Shown: positions 34,513 to 44,167 of the stretch, one piece after another
How positions within the stretch are numbered: the stretch's first letter is position 1
Layout of the letters: every line of letters begins with the position of its first letter
Source: Circinella umbellata
Taxonomy: Eukaryota > Mucoromycota > Mucoromycetes > Mucorales > Lichtheimiaceae
Length of the DNA: 52,589 nucleotides
Reading direction: 5' to 3'
Assembly (NCBI GenBank): GCA_025093555.1
Contig: JAIWNF010000118.1
Span: 1 to 52,589 of the forward strand
Made by a program: the position numbers and the translations under genes
The notes under the pieces: generated by a model
The model's input: the letters and a program-made list of their open reading frames with translations, nothing else
The model's database searches: none
Told to the model about the DNA's origin: nothing

Positions 34513-34569
34513 AACCAATAGGAACACGTAATGAGGCTATTTGTGATACGATAATAATAATACTAATAC

Positions 34570-35635
34570 TAGGGATCTTAGTACAATCCGGATTTATAAA
34601 CCGATCCGTTTTTCATACGGATTGGATCGGATTCGGATTGTGTCTCAACGGATTCGGATCGGATTCGGATCGTAATTCTACAATCCGGATTGTAAACGGA
34701 TTGAGATCTATGGATCCGTCGGATTTTTCTGATCCGTCATTATAATTATAGAGTAATGGATCAAAGTTTTAACAATGCTGTGGTAAGGTATATATATATT
34801 CAAATAAAGAAGAGAGTAAGTTTTTGTATATTATTATATATTTGAATAGAGCAGTTGAAAAGAAAAGTAGTAATGGCTTTAATATAGAAAAAAAAATATT
34901 TGAAAAGAAAAAAACAAAAATTGAAGATTAAAAAGAGAGATTAATGAACTTAATTATTATTTTTATTAATCTAGTAATGATAAAAAGAATTATGAATATT
35001 TATTTGGTTGTAAACAGAAAAGGTAAAACTTATACCTCTTTTTTTTCAGCATACTACTCGCCCCCACAAAAAAAAAAAGTCCACGTCATGTTATATTTCT
35101 ATCACAAAAACTTATTTGTACTGCACCACCATAACTTTTTTTTCCCACTATAACTTTCCCACTATAATTTTTTTTCAACTATAACTTTCTTTTCCATTGT
35201 AACTTCTTTTTTCCCATATTATAACTTTTTATTACTACAATTTTTTTTTTACTACAATTCTTTTTTTATTATAACTTATTTATTTCCTATTATGTTTTTC
35301 AAACCAAAATAATAAAATCATCTAAAAACAATGCACCTCTGTTACCAATGTTTTACTTTTCTTAAACGATCTCAAACGACTACTATACACAATCTTGTAA
35401 AATACCTTCTCTCATGAAAAAATACTGTGACATCTACTATATAGTCTAAATTTTCATCTAATTGATTCTTTTGCATTACGGATTACGGATTCAATCCGGA
35501 TTTTCACGAAACGGATTCGGATTGCAATTCTCTAATCCGTGGACAATCCGGATTTCTGAAAATCCGATCCGTTTCAAAACGGATCGGATTCGAAATGGTG
35601 CCAATCCGATCCGGATCGGTCTACTAAGAACCCTA
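34570..35635. mobile_element. Non-autonomous hAT-like element (1066 bp)
   Basis: Its ends read TAGGGATCTTAGTA and, from the other strand, TAGGGTTCTTAGTA: 13 of 14 bases match. Both sides carry the identical 8-bp repeat ACTAATAC (34562-34569 and 35636-35643). TAGGG fits the hAT end consensus YARNG. About 170 bp inside each end are dense GGATCCGGAT/CGGATTCGGAT words in both orientations (34585-34735 and 35475-35615). The AT-rich middle has no gene. It resembles the element at 10542-12404 in layout and in the GGATCGGAT words, so one transposase family could serve both. Confidence 0.82.
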
Positions 35636-35643
35636 ACTAATAC

Positions 35644-35687
<44 letters not shown>

Positions 35688-35799
35688 GTGGTAAAGAATA
35701 AATATAATAATGATGTTGGTAATTATGTTGATATAAAAATGTCTTTAATTTTTATACGTTACATGTCCCCCCGACAGGAAAACGTAACCGCTCCGCCGG

Positions 35800-36399
35800 T
35801 TAACCTTGGCGTAATTTCGCCTCCATCATTGCATTATGATAATTGTTGATGAGAGTATGTAATTGGCTGTCATCAGTGATAAAGTTATCATGTATGTGCG
35901 TTTTGACATATGATCGAATGGCGTGTTGGCGATCAGATTCGGTTGGTAATTGTTGTAATATTATTGCTAATCGAGATGCGATCCGATTGGCCAATATACG
36001 TCGGGCTGTGTCAACTTCTTCCTTGAGTTCTAGTTGAACTATTTTTTGAGACACGAGATGTTGCGCGACGTCAAAGAATAGGCCTAATTCAACTCGTTTT
36101 TGTTTGGGAGTAGATTCCAGTGGAACTGGTACAAATTCTGGATCGTATTGACGATATGATACAATTCCATTAATGCTTTGCAATAGTTGTGGTCCTGGTG
36201 GATTTCGATAATGCGATGTTGAGGGAGCTCTTGTCTCTGTATTTTGTGTTTCCAATGATGGAGATACGTTAGTGTGACGCGGTGATGGGGAATGTTGCTT
36301 GGGTAACTGAAAATCCTCTGAGACTTGATCATCGTGTAAAAGAAAAAGATCACTGTATTGAGGGGAGGTAGGAGTATATGGGGATGATAACTGACTCAT
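35800..36399 (-). CDS. Extra reading frame between integrase and 3' LTR of Ty3-B
   Basis: A 199-residue frame starting MSQLSSPYTPTSPQYSD. The first half is Ser/Pro/Thr-rich and probably disordered. The second half is helical and charged (FDVAQHLVSQKIVQLELKEE, then RQHAIRSYVKTHIHDNF). It has no signal peptide, no membrane segment and no Cys cluster, so it is not an envelope-type protein. It sits where some Ty3/gypsy elements carry a third gene. A TATA-like sequence (about 36493-36500) and four 22-bp repeats (36527-36614) stand upstream, much as in the LTR, suggesting a separate transcript. A stray gag-like protein of another element is the alternative. Confidence 0.55.
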   Translation of the reverse strand: MSQLSSPYTPTSPQYSDLFLLHDDQVSEDFQLPKQHSPSPRHTNVSPSLETQNTETRAPSTSHYRNPPGPQLLQSINGIVSYRQYDPEFVPVPLESTPKQKRVELGLFFDVAQHLVSQKIVQLELKEEVDTARRILANRIASRLAIILQQLPTESDRQHAIRSYVKTHIHDNFITDDSQLHTLINNYHNAMMEAKLRQG

Positions 36400-36526
36400 G
36401 TTATGTAAGAAGAAGTTATAATTATTATGCAGGATAAAGTTTGGTGAGGTTTAATCGATGAATGTTATGTAAATAGTCAGAGGCTTCTTTTTTTATATAA
36501 AATTTTTGGCACACTAGTGTTTTGCT

Positions 36527-36614
36527 TTGCCGTATTTACGTCCTTGCTGTGCCACTTTTAAGGCTCTGTTTTGCCGTATTTGTACCTTTGTTTTTCCGTA
36601 TTTACAGCACTTCC
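36527..36614. repeat. Four tandem 22-bp units upstream of the extra frame
   Basis: Units begin TTGCCGTATTTACGTCC, GTGCCACTTTTAAGGC, TTGCCGTATTTGTACC and TTTCCGTATTTACAGC, in exact 22-bp steps. With the AT-rich TTTATATAAAA nearby they resemble the repeat-plus-TATA arrangement of the LTRs at 34269 and 13741. The rest of 36400-36803 has no gene. Confidence 0.65.
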
Positions 36615-36803
36615 TTGGTGTAACCAAAATGGTTTAATCAGAGAAAATATGTGGAAATTGGTAATTATATCGAAACTTTGGGCTAATTTATTGTGTAGAA
36701 TTGTTTTTTTTTTTTTTTAAAGGTAGTAGCAAAATAGGTAATTGAAGTCCGGTAAGGATCATCCATTATATAATTATAATTGAAATAGATATATTTATGC
36801 ATT

Positions 36804-38708
36804 TTACTTCCATTCTTGTGCAAATATTCGTCTAAACGGAGTTTTTGAGCGAATTATACTTGGATTTACATTATTTGCCTCGAGAATTGCTTCTACTCGG
36901 TTCATTCTATTATTACGTTTGCAAACTTTTTGGAGTGCACTATCTTGCTTTATAGTGTTAATTAAGGCTAAGGCTGCCTTTTTTCTATATTTTATGATGT
37001 TTGTATGTATTTCCTCATACATCATCAATAGCTGTAGTTCATTTATAATTTCAGCTGGCAATTTTAGCTTTTCATTATATTCTTGTGATGGTTGTACTCC
37101 TCCATTGTTTCTAAGCACTTGTTCTATCTCTGATACGAGATGCAAATTCGGCTGGGATGACATTTCTTGAAGGGTTAATTCTAGTGTATCGAATGTATCA
37201 TTTGTAGAAGTCGGCATTAATGTCTCGTCTGATTGGCCTTCTTGAATGTTGGTGTCATTATCTATATGACTGGTTTCATGGTCGTTCAATAACAGCATGA
37301 GTTGTTGTAATTCATGGTTATTTTGACTATTATCAGCTAGGTCTGTCCATGTTGCCAATGGATTTGGTGTATAATTGTCGTTGTTCATTGTAACTTTTGT
37401 TGTGAGAGTTGGACGAAAGAGAACATCTGGTACTTTATATATTTTCATTCTGTTACCATGTACGACCTTAGGCATTATAGAACCTTTCATTGTTTTTAAG
37501 ATGTATCCTCGTTTTGTATTTGTTTTATGAACAATATAGGGTCCTAACCAAGTGTCCATTAATTTTCCTGACCATGATGTGTCTATGGCATTATTATATA
37601 CTAGTACTGTATCGCCAATTTCAAAAGGTGGTTGTTTGAGATGCTTTTTGTCGCCTAATATTTTGCGATCTATAGCTTTCTTTTGATTATTTTGCGCTAT
37701 CTTGATTGAGTCTGCCGCATTTTTCCGAATAGTTTGTAGAATATCTATTTGAGTCTTTACTCGTTTTGTGAATTCTTTTTCATACCAATTTAGGTCTTGA
37801 ATATCGTGATTGTGATCTTCCATCATTCAATCAAATGGCATGTGTGGATCGCGGCCATATAAGAGTGTAAATGGGGTATACTTTGTTGATGCTTGATACA
37901 TTGTGCAATAAGCAAATGTTGCTGCTGGAAGGTATGCACACCAGTCCTTTCTTTCATGGATAGCTCGTTTCTTTAGAAGTGCATTTAATGATTTATTTAT
38001 TCGCTCGACCAGCCCGTTTGACCATGCAACGTAATTAGAAATTCGTCGATGTTCAATGTTAAACTGTTTACAAACTTCTCCTACGATTTGATTAACAAAT
38101 GGTTTTCCATTGTCTGTCAAACAGACCTTCACCGCCGAATGACGACAAATTACGTCCTCATATAAAAATAAAGCTACTTCAGTAGCATTAGCAAAACGCA
38201 ATGCTTTAGTTTCTATATATTTGGTTAAATAACATATCGCAAATATGATATATTGTGCCCCAGTTCTCGATATGCTACAGTGTTTGATGTCCATAGCAAT
38301 AAATTCCCATGGCTGCGGTTGTACTGTGATGGGGTGTAGTAATTCATTTTTTTGTGGTTTTCCTTGTGACTGACAGTATGTACAACGCTCAATAGCGTGT
38401 TTAATATCAGATTTCATTCCTTCCCCATAATATCTGTTAGCAATTTTTAAATAGGTGTTATGTAATGCGAAATGTCCTCCATACGGATGAAAATGGAAGG
38501 ACCAAATTGCATTGTCTGCTTCAGACTTGTTTAGCACTAGGCGAGGGTTGATATGATGTCGTCGGTACAACCGATCGTTGTGTACAAAATAATGTTTGCT
38601 TTGGCTGTCCAAAAATCTTTGCTGTTGTTTTGTAATACCCGAGGGATATTCAAGGGTTGTAAGGTAATATGTCAGAATGTTTAACTTCGTTGTGTCCATG
38701 TAGTGCAA
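36804..38708 (-). pseudogene. pol: Ty3-B integrase, one in-frame TGA
   Basis: The frame 38708-37827 holds the zinc-binding H-H-C-C region (FHPYGGHFALH with CTYCQSQGK) and the integrase core with catalytic Asp in AMDIKH, Asp in LTDNGKPF and Glu in GLVERINK. It ends in TGA (37827-37829) directly after HMPFD. The next frame (37826-36804) continues in the same register with the C-terminal domain (PFEIGDTVLVYNN, WLGPYIVHKT) and a long acidic tail to 340 residues. The stop thus looks like a Trp codon changed to TGA, or less likely a read-through site. Integrase inserts the cDNA into chromosomes. The start at 38708 lies in a different frame from RT, with a 391-bp closed gap between. Confidence 0.85.
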
Positions 38709-39099
38709 ATGATGTGTGTAATAGTTGATGTTTTTGTTGAGAGATTATTGTTCTGAAGATCAAATTATTTATGTGTGAATTCTGGAAATTATAATAATGT
38801 GTAACGTGTAACGTGTAGTGTGTGGAGTACAATATTGATTTTGATTTTGTATTATATATATTTTTTTTTGTAATACTAATGTATGTTTGGTAAAGAAACA
38901 TGTTGTTACCAACGGATACTCAGGGGTATGGTGTATTTGATTTGATAAGGGTTGTTGTAAAAGATAAAAATAACAGCTGATAAAATAAATAATAAGTATG
39001 CTGAATGTAATGAATAGGTTATAAATAAAAATAGTAATAAGTTGATTTCACAAGCTTTTAACGACTTCCTGGATACTGGTCACTATTTGTGAAAGGAAT
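38709..39099 (-). other. Closed gap between RNase H and integrase of Ty3-B
   Basis: This stretch has stops in all minus frames and TGTAACGTGTAACG-like short repeats near 38800. Ty3-type elements normally have a continuous pol here, so it is an insertion, a decayed linker, or a separate promoter for integrase. Confidence 0.5.
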
Positions 39100-41001
39100 T
39101 TAATATCCTAGTCTGCTGAGAAAATCTGCATTGGTATTCTCTTTTCCTGGGCGATATTTAATTTCAAAAGAATATTCGGATAATATCGTGATCCATCTTG
39201 CTAATATTCCTTCAGGTCGAGGTGTGTTTAGTAATCCTTTTAGTGCAGAATGATCTGTAATTATGGTGAACGTGTTTGATAACAAATAAGGTCGAAGTTT
39301 CTTTATGGCCCATACTACGGCTAGACATTCTAGTTTGGAGATTCCATAATTCTTTTCACTTGGGGTAAGAGCACGGCTATCATATAAGATAACATGTTCT
39401 CGCCCTTCATCGTCATGCTGGGCTAATACAAGTCCTAGTCCTTCTCTTGATGCGTCTGTGATTACAGTGCAAGGTTTATTATAATCGATTCGGGTGAGTA
39501 TAGGACTACTGCACATCGCGTTTTTTAATGTTTGGAAAGCTTCGATTGACTCAGGCGTCCATGTTAGTTTTCCTGGATTCCCTTTCATCATGTTAAAAAG
39601 TGGTCGAGATATTTTTGAATAAGATTTGACGAATCGTTTATAATAGTTAGTTAGTCCACAGAATGATCTGAGATGACGGATGGTTTTAGGCAAAGGATAT
39701 TTGGCAACTTTTTCAATCTTAGCAGGGTCAGTATGGATGCCTTGTTCATTTACGATGAATCCTAAGAATTTGATTGCACTGGAGTTGAACTTGCATTTCT
39801 TTGGGTTTAATACAAGGCCTGCTTTGCGTATGCATGCAAATACTTTTGCTAGATCATGTAAATGTTGTTTTTGGTCGGGTGAATATGTAAATAAATCATC
39901 AATATATACTACGGCACACTTATTTAATAATGCTCGAAATGCTATGTCTGAAAGCATTTGGGCGCTGGCAGATGCATTAAGCATTCCCATTGGCATTCTT
40001 AAAAATTCGTATAATCCAACTTTGCAAGTAAATGCTGATTTTGGTATTGATTCAGATGTTAATTTAATGTTGTAATAAAATGATGCACAATCTAATGTTG
40101 AGAAGACTTTCGCTTTGTTGCCTACTGCATCTAATAGCTCATCTGCTCGTTGAGTTGTATAAGGACAAAATGGCTGTAATGCATTAAGTTTTCTATAATC
40201 AATAACTAGTTGTAGATTAGCTGCGGCGGCTGGTTTAGATGATGATGATGTGGATGTTGCTGCTGATGGTTTCTTGACTAACAAGATGGGTGAAGCCCAT
40301 GGACTTGTTGATGGTCGTATAATTTTCATTTTACAAAATCGGTCGAGTTCTTTTTCTAAAAATTCTAATTCTACTGGACTCATTCTATATGGCCTATGTC
40401 GAATTGGTGGATGGTTTCCTGTATTGATTTCATGCTCTAACAGGTCAGTACATCCTATTGTTTTTCTATCCCAATCGAAAATATCTTGATATTGTTCTAT
40501 CAGAGCACGGAATTCTGCTTTAAGTTTTGGATCTAATTCTCCTTCGTTTATTTGTTCCAATTGTTTATCCGTGAGAGGTTTTCTTTGTATGATAGGAGAG
40601 TTGTTGTCTAAGATTCGAGGGTCTACTAATTCATATCCTTTGTCACTGGTAGTAACGGCTCTCATTTCGCCGAGTACCAAGTCTGTGTTAATAGTGTATT
40701 CGGATTCGGTAGTAATATTGAGAATGGATACTCGATATATTTCATCTGCTGGATGTAGTATGCCTCCGTAGATATTTATTTGTTCTGGCAAGTTGTTATT
40801 GGGTTCAAAAATATATGTATTTGAATCTTTTAAGAATAATGGTCGAGGTATATCAAAAGTTCGGTAATTTGCATTGGGGATGGTGATGCCCATGTTTGTT
40901 TTCATCATAACCTGATTATTGTCTTGTTTTAATTCGAGTGGTTGTATATCTTCAATTATAGGAAATAATATATCATCTGTCCATGATTCATTTGTTAACA
41001 T
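39100..41001 (-). CDS. pol: Ty3-B reverse transcriptase and RNase H
   Basis: A 633-residue frame. After an acidic linker, RT spans about residues 190-430: YRMSPVELEFLEKELDRF, the LVIDYRKLNA box, FSTLDCASFYYNI with a catalytic Asp, FLRMPMGMLNA, VVYIDDLFTYS with the YIDD active site, and FLGFIVNEQGI. RNase H follows at about 500-625 with TDASREGLG, LECLAVVWA and TDHSALKGL, ending KENTNADFLSRLGY. It copies the element RNA into DNA inside the particle. The frame is in register with Gag-protease (see next frame upstream), separated only by a TAA and 49 open codons, so the natural product is probably a Gag-Pol fusion whose start at 41001 is not a true initiation site. Confidence 0.92.
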   Translation of the reverse strand: MLTNESWTDDILFPIIEDIQPLELKQDNNQVMMKTNMGITIPNANYRTFDIPRPLFLKDSNTYIFEPNNNLPEQINIYGGILHPADEIYRVSILNITTESEYTINTDLVLGEMRAVTTSDKGYELVDPRILDNNSPIIQRKPLTDKQLEQINEGELDPKLKAEFRALIEQYQDIFDWDRKTIGCTDLLEHEINTGNHPPIRHRPYRMSPVELEFLEKELDRFCKMKIIRPSTSPWASPILLVKKPSAATSTSSSSKPAAAANLQLVIDYRKLNALQPFCPYTTQRADELLDAVGNKAKVFSTLDCASFYYNIKLTSESIPKSAFTCKVGLYEFLRMPMGMLNASASAQMLSDIAFRALLNKCAVVYIDDLFTYSPDQKQHLHDLAKVFACIRKAGLVLNPKKCKFNSSAIKFLGFIVNEQGIHTDPAKIEKVAKYPLPKTIRHLRSFCGLTNYYKRFVKSYSKISRPLFNMMKGNPGKLTWTPESIEAFQTLKNAMCSSPILTRIDYNKPCTVITDASREGLGLVLAQHDDEGREHVILYDSRALTPSEKNYGISKLECLAVVWAIKKLRPYLLSNTFTIITDHSALKGLLNTPRPEGILARWITILSEYSFEIKYRPGKENTNADFLSRLGY

Positions 41002-41148
41002 TTCTTCTGTATCGTTCTCGGAAGTTGACGAGTATTCACTGTATGACTCATTGTCTGATGAAATGATTTCATCTTCGGTATATTGTTCAGAGCTTGAACT
41101 AATCTGGGGGTTTCCTGCATTATTAAACCAAGGTATACTACTGTCGAT

Positions 41149-43611
41149 TTATTTCTCATATCTTATTGGAATTGCTCGAGTGTCGTCGTGGTGAATCCAC
41201 ATTGTTTTTGTTTGATATTCAATTGTAGCTTTGGCCTTTTTCAACCAGTTATTTCCAATGATCAGATCAATTGGTGTGGTTGGCAACACTTCTAATGCTA
41301 TTGGTACTGGCTCGGTTCCGTTAGGCTGTAGTTGGACATTGCTAATTACGCCTAGTGATGCATGTCGGTCTCCGTTTCCTAGCATGAATACTGCTGTGGA
41401 AGGTTTATCTATTTTTAATCCTAGGTTTTGGGCTAATTTCTTTGATATGCAACTTTTGCTTGCTCCTGTGTCTAGTAAACTATTTATATGATGCGAATTT
41501 ATAACAAAATTTGTATATAGAGCGGTGGTACTTGGTGATGGAGCTGTTTCTTCATCTAATACTGCGAGTGACCGGGCAGTTTTACATACGCTTGAAAACT
41601 GTCTTCTAATGGATGGGACCAATTTTAAAAGTTGGGCAAACGTTATGTCTGCGTTTCTATTAAGGATGTCTGCTGAAACGTCGTATGGTTCCTTTTTTAT
41701 GATTTTATGGGTGGAAAGGATTTTTTTGTTTCTCCGAACTGATTTTCCTTTTTGAGACTTCTTTGAATCATTTTCTTGAGAGAGATTTTTCCTTTGGTTT
41801 ACTGGCTTTCTTCCTTCCACTTGTTTTTCCGCTATTTTATTGTGTGATAATATTTTTGGTGGAAAAGGGGAAGAATTTTTATTTTCCGCTTTTTCTGATG
41901 GCGAATCTAGGTCCATGTCGTCCAAAGTATTTCTCAGTTGTGTCCATTGGTTTCCCACTGGTGGTTGTATAGTATTTGGAGGTTCCCAACTTGGTGTATG
42001 TTGATTAGAGAAAGCGGTTTGTCCGAATGTGGAAGCAATGCCAGATGGTGCTTGGTTGGATCGAGAACTACTGCTTATGTTTTGACTAATGGCGGGTACG
42101 GCTTTATTTGTAACAGATTGTTCTTGTACATGGACTGGCATGTGATTTGTTGCTTGGTTCGTGACTTGTTTCTGTTTTATGTTCTTGCTTGCCGATGGTT
42201 CTCTGAACTCTACTTTCTTTTGCGTTTTATTTTTTGTTACCTTACCTGCTTCATTTCGTGGCCGTAATTGTCGTGGTGGACGTTTTCCTTTTACTTGTGG
42301 TACGGCATATAATTCTTCGTCGCTATATTCACTTTGATATTCTGACAAATATCCATTATCAAAATAATTGGGTTTTATTTGGTTTGTAATATTATCTTCG
42401 AAATCGTCTGATTCAAGAAAAGCAAGAGTAGCCGATGGAGAGTTGGGTCGAGATAGTGGAACATTTTTGTTTTCATTATTGTCTCTATAAGCCCAGTTAT
42501 TATTATATTCTTGACGGTTCCTTGAATAGTTATTTTCTTTGCGGTTGTATCGTTGTGGTCTTTGATTGTATTTATGCTCATACTCGCGATCATTTTCTTC
42601 CTGGTGACGAGCGTTATTGCTATAAGGTCGGTAGTTATTATTGTTTCGGTATTGGTTTCGATGGTAACGGTTATCATTATATCTGTATCGCGGCTCGTGT
42701 AGTTTGCGAGTTTCTTCTTGTATTAATCGACGTAACATGCCTTCTAAGCTAGTATTGGCAGTGTTATTATTATTTGGATAATTTGATTCATGTTGGAAAA
42801 GTTCAAGTTTTTGCATTTGTTTTGTTAATGTGTCAATGGACGGCGAGTTTGATCCTGAGTCTACATTAAGATTTGGAGGATGAAAGGCTTTGGTATGTGC
42901 TTGATTTATTTTCTCTTTTGAAGGGTTGTTTTTATATATCCATGATGTAGGGATACGATCCTCTGCATTTTGCGGGATGAATGGATTATCTTGTGGATAA
43001 AGAGTGGTGCCATGTTGTCCTCTCCAATATCCATAAGCAAATTGCTTATAATCATTAAATGTTTTTGCTCCTAATAGGTAACAATGTCTCTTAACGCATG
43101 GTAACAATCCACTTTTAAATTTGGCTTCTATTAATGCCTCTGCTTCTGTTCCAGATAGATCAGCCAAGTCAGCGGCCTGCTGGATTCTCCCTAAGAACAT
43201 TCTGGGTGGTTCATCATCTCCTTGTACGATTTGTTCGAAAGCATCTTTATAATACTCGATTACATCAGCTGTTACATACTCCTGTTCTAATCTACTGATC
43301 AACTCGCCGTACTTTGTTCCAATGGATGGATTATTTCTAATTTCCTTCTGGAGAAATATGCGTGCATATTTCTTAACTTGGGCATTTAAAATACTTGCTT
43401 GTCTGTCTGAGGATTTTATATTTGCAATGGCGAAATATGATTCAAGGGTATCCCGGAAGTGACGGAAATCCTCTCCTTCATATCCACAGAAATCAATTAA
43501 TCTTGGTTTATAGCTCAATGCGTCGGTGCCATGTGCCAACACAGGTGAGAAGGATGATCCAACGTCGGTGTTAGTATTATGTGGAGCATGCATTGAACTG
43601 GAAGTATTCAT
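41149..43611 (-). CDS. gag: Ty3-B Gag with C-terminal protease
   Basis: 820 residues. The Gag domain lies at about 35-230 (FRHFRDTLESYFAIANIK, AFEQIVQGDDEPPRMFLGRI). A middle section is rich in Arg, Asn and Tyr (about 300-400) where a CCHC zinc knuckle would be expected; I see none, so RNA binding may rest on this basic region. Residues 430-680 are basic and disordered. The retropepsin is at about 715-800 with the active-site NSLLDTGASKSCIS and the later DLIIGNNWL. Protease fused to Gag, upstream of the stop, differs from Ty3-A where it precedes RT after a gap. Stop TAA is the only break between this frame and pol. Confidence 0.9.
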   Translation of the reverse strand: MNTSSSMHAPHNTNTDVGSSFSPVLAHGTDALSYKPRLIDFCGYEGEDFRHFRDTLESYFAIANIKSSDRQASILNAQVKKYARIFLQKEIRNNPSIGTKYGELISRLEQEYVTADVIEYYKDAFEQIVQGDDEPPRMFLGRIQQAADLADLSGTEAEALIEAKFKSGLLPCVKRHCYLLGAKTFNDYKQFAYGYWRGQHGTTLYPQDNPFIPQNAEDRIPTSWIYKNNPSKEKINQAHTKAFHPPNLNVDSGSNSPSIDTLTKQMQKLELFQHESNYPNNNNTANTSLEGMLRRLIQEETRKLHEPRYRYNDNRYHRNQYRNNNNYRPYSNNARHQEENDREYEHKYNQRPQRYNRKENNYSRNRQEYNNNWAYRDNNENKNVPLSRPNSPSATLAFLESDDFEDNITNQIKPNYFDNGYLSEYQSEYSDEELYAVPQVKGKRPPRQLRPRNEAGKVTKNKTQKKVEFREPSASKNIKQKQVTNQATNHMPVHVQEQSVTNKAVPAISQNISSSSRSNQAPSGIASTFGQTAFSNQHTPSWEPPNTIQPPVGNQWTQLRNTLDDMDLDSPSEKAENKNSSPFPPKILSHNKIAEKQVEGRKPVNQRKNLSQENDSKKSQKGKSVRRNKKILSTHKIIKKEPYDVSADILNRNADITFAQLLKLVPSIRRQFSSVCKTARSLAVLDEETAPSPSTTALYTNFVINSHHINSLLDTGASKSCISKKLAQNLGLKIDKPSTAVFMLGNGDRHASLGVISNVQLQPNGTEPVPIALEVLPTTPIDLIIGNNWLKKAKATIEYQTKTMWIHHDDTRAIPIRYEK

Positions 43612-43885
43612 TATGGTAAGAGTGTGTTTTAATATGGTTTAATGGGATGAAATGTGAGTATATTGGTATTGGCAAACTTTGATTTGGTTATTGTTGTTAT
43701 AGAGTAAGGGTAATTTATGGTTTTTAGAAAAATAAAGAGTTATTATGTTAAAATATGTGAGGATTACTGTGAGCTCTGAACTGTTATAAAGTGTTTATGA
43801 TATTTGATGTAATTAAGTTTAAATAAGGGATCCCAAGCGTTATTCTGATTGTTTTTGAATAGCTTTATGTCGAAAATCCCCAGTG

Positions 43886-44167
43886 CTACAGCCTCTGATG
43901 AATGAACTTCTCACCATATTTGGTACTATTCCATCAACATCAACTGAATTGCAACCTCTTGACTTTATCATGAATCATCTACCACGCTCTGAAGTTGGCT
44001 TGACATTGGGGAAGTGGCCGAAAGTCTAGAGTGCTCTTATACGAGTGCTTCGTGAAATCGATCGTTTGAGCCATCCTGATGATGCATTCGATGAAGCTGA
44101 ACCGGATCCTGAAGATGCCCTGGACATTACACCCCCACCACACACACAACTTTCCGCAAACCCATAG
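43886..44167 (+). pseudogene. Gene fragment with internal TAG, inside the CACTA-like element
   Basis: After a likely splice acceptor (CCCCAG at 43878-43883), a frame opens with LQPLMNELLTIFGTIPS, continues HLPRSEVGLTLGKWPKV, meets TAG at 44027-44029 and resumes SALIRVLREIDRLSHPDD to a stop at 44165-44167. Trp is expected at the TAG, so a single base change explains it. The protein-like character and codon use are clear, but I cannot name the family. It may be the last exon of a gene carried by the element and cut off by the Ty3-B insertion on its left. Confidence 0.5.

Larger units (their letters stand above)
34269..35763 (-). repeat. 3' LTR of Ty3-B, split by a hAT-like element
   Basis: The plus strand starts TGTTAGGTC and ends TATACGTTACA, next to the polypurine tract CGGGGGGACA (minus strand, about 35764-35774). 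Without the 1066-bp insertion and one 8-bp duplication the LTR is about 421 bp. It contains six tandem 22-bp units (34381-34512) and, in element orientation just after them, the TATA-like AATTAGTATAAAT. No matching 5' LTR was found upstream of gag. Confidence 0.6.
34269..43611 (-). mobile_element. Ty3/gypsy element Ty3-B (5' LTR not found)
   Basis: Order on the minus strand: Gag plus protease (43611-41149), RT/RNase H (41001-39100), integrase (38708-36804), a fourth reading frame (36399-35800), polypurine tract, LTR (35763-34269). Its Gag is far longer than in Ty3-A and lacks a zinc knuckle, and the RT motif is VVYIDD, so this is a separate lineage. The sequence upstream of gag (43612-43883) does not resemble the 3' LTR, so the 5' end is missing or too diverged. 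It lies wholly inside the CACTA-like element. Confidence 0.82.

Noticed and set aside
35638..35690. (TAA)n run as a functional repeat
   Set aside because: A simple microsatellite within the LTR; it also makes the hAT-like duplication slightly less certain, as noted.
42375..42677. Thr/Ile-rich 100-aa minus-strand frame inside gag
   Set aside because: Shadow of the Arg/Asn/Tyr-rich Gag segment in another frame.
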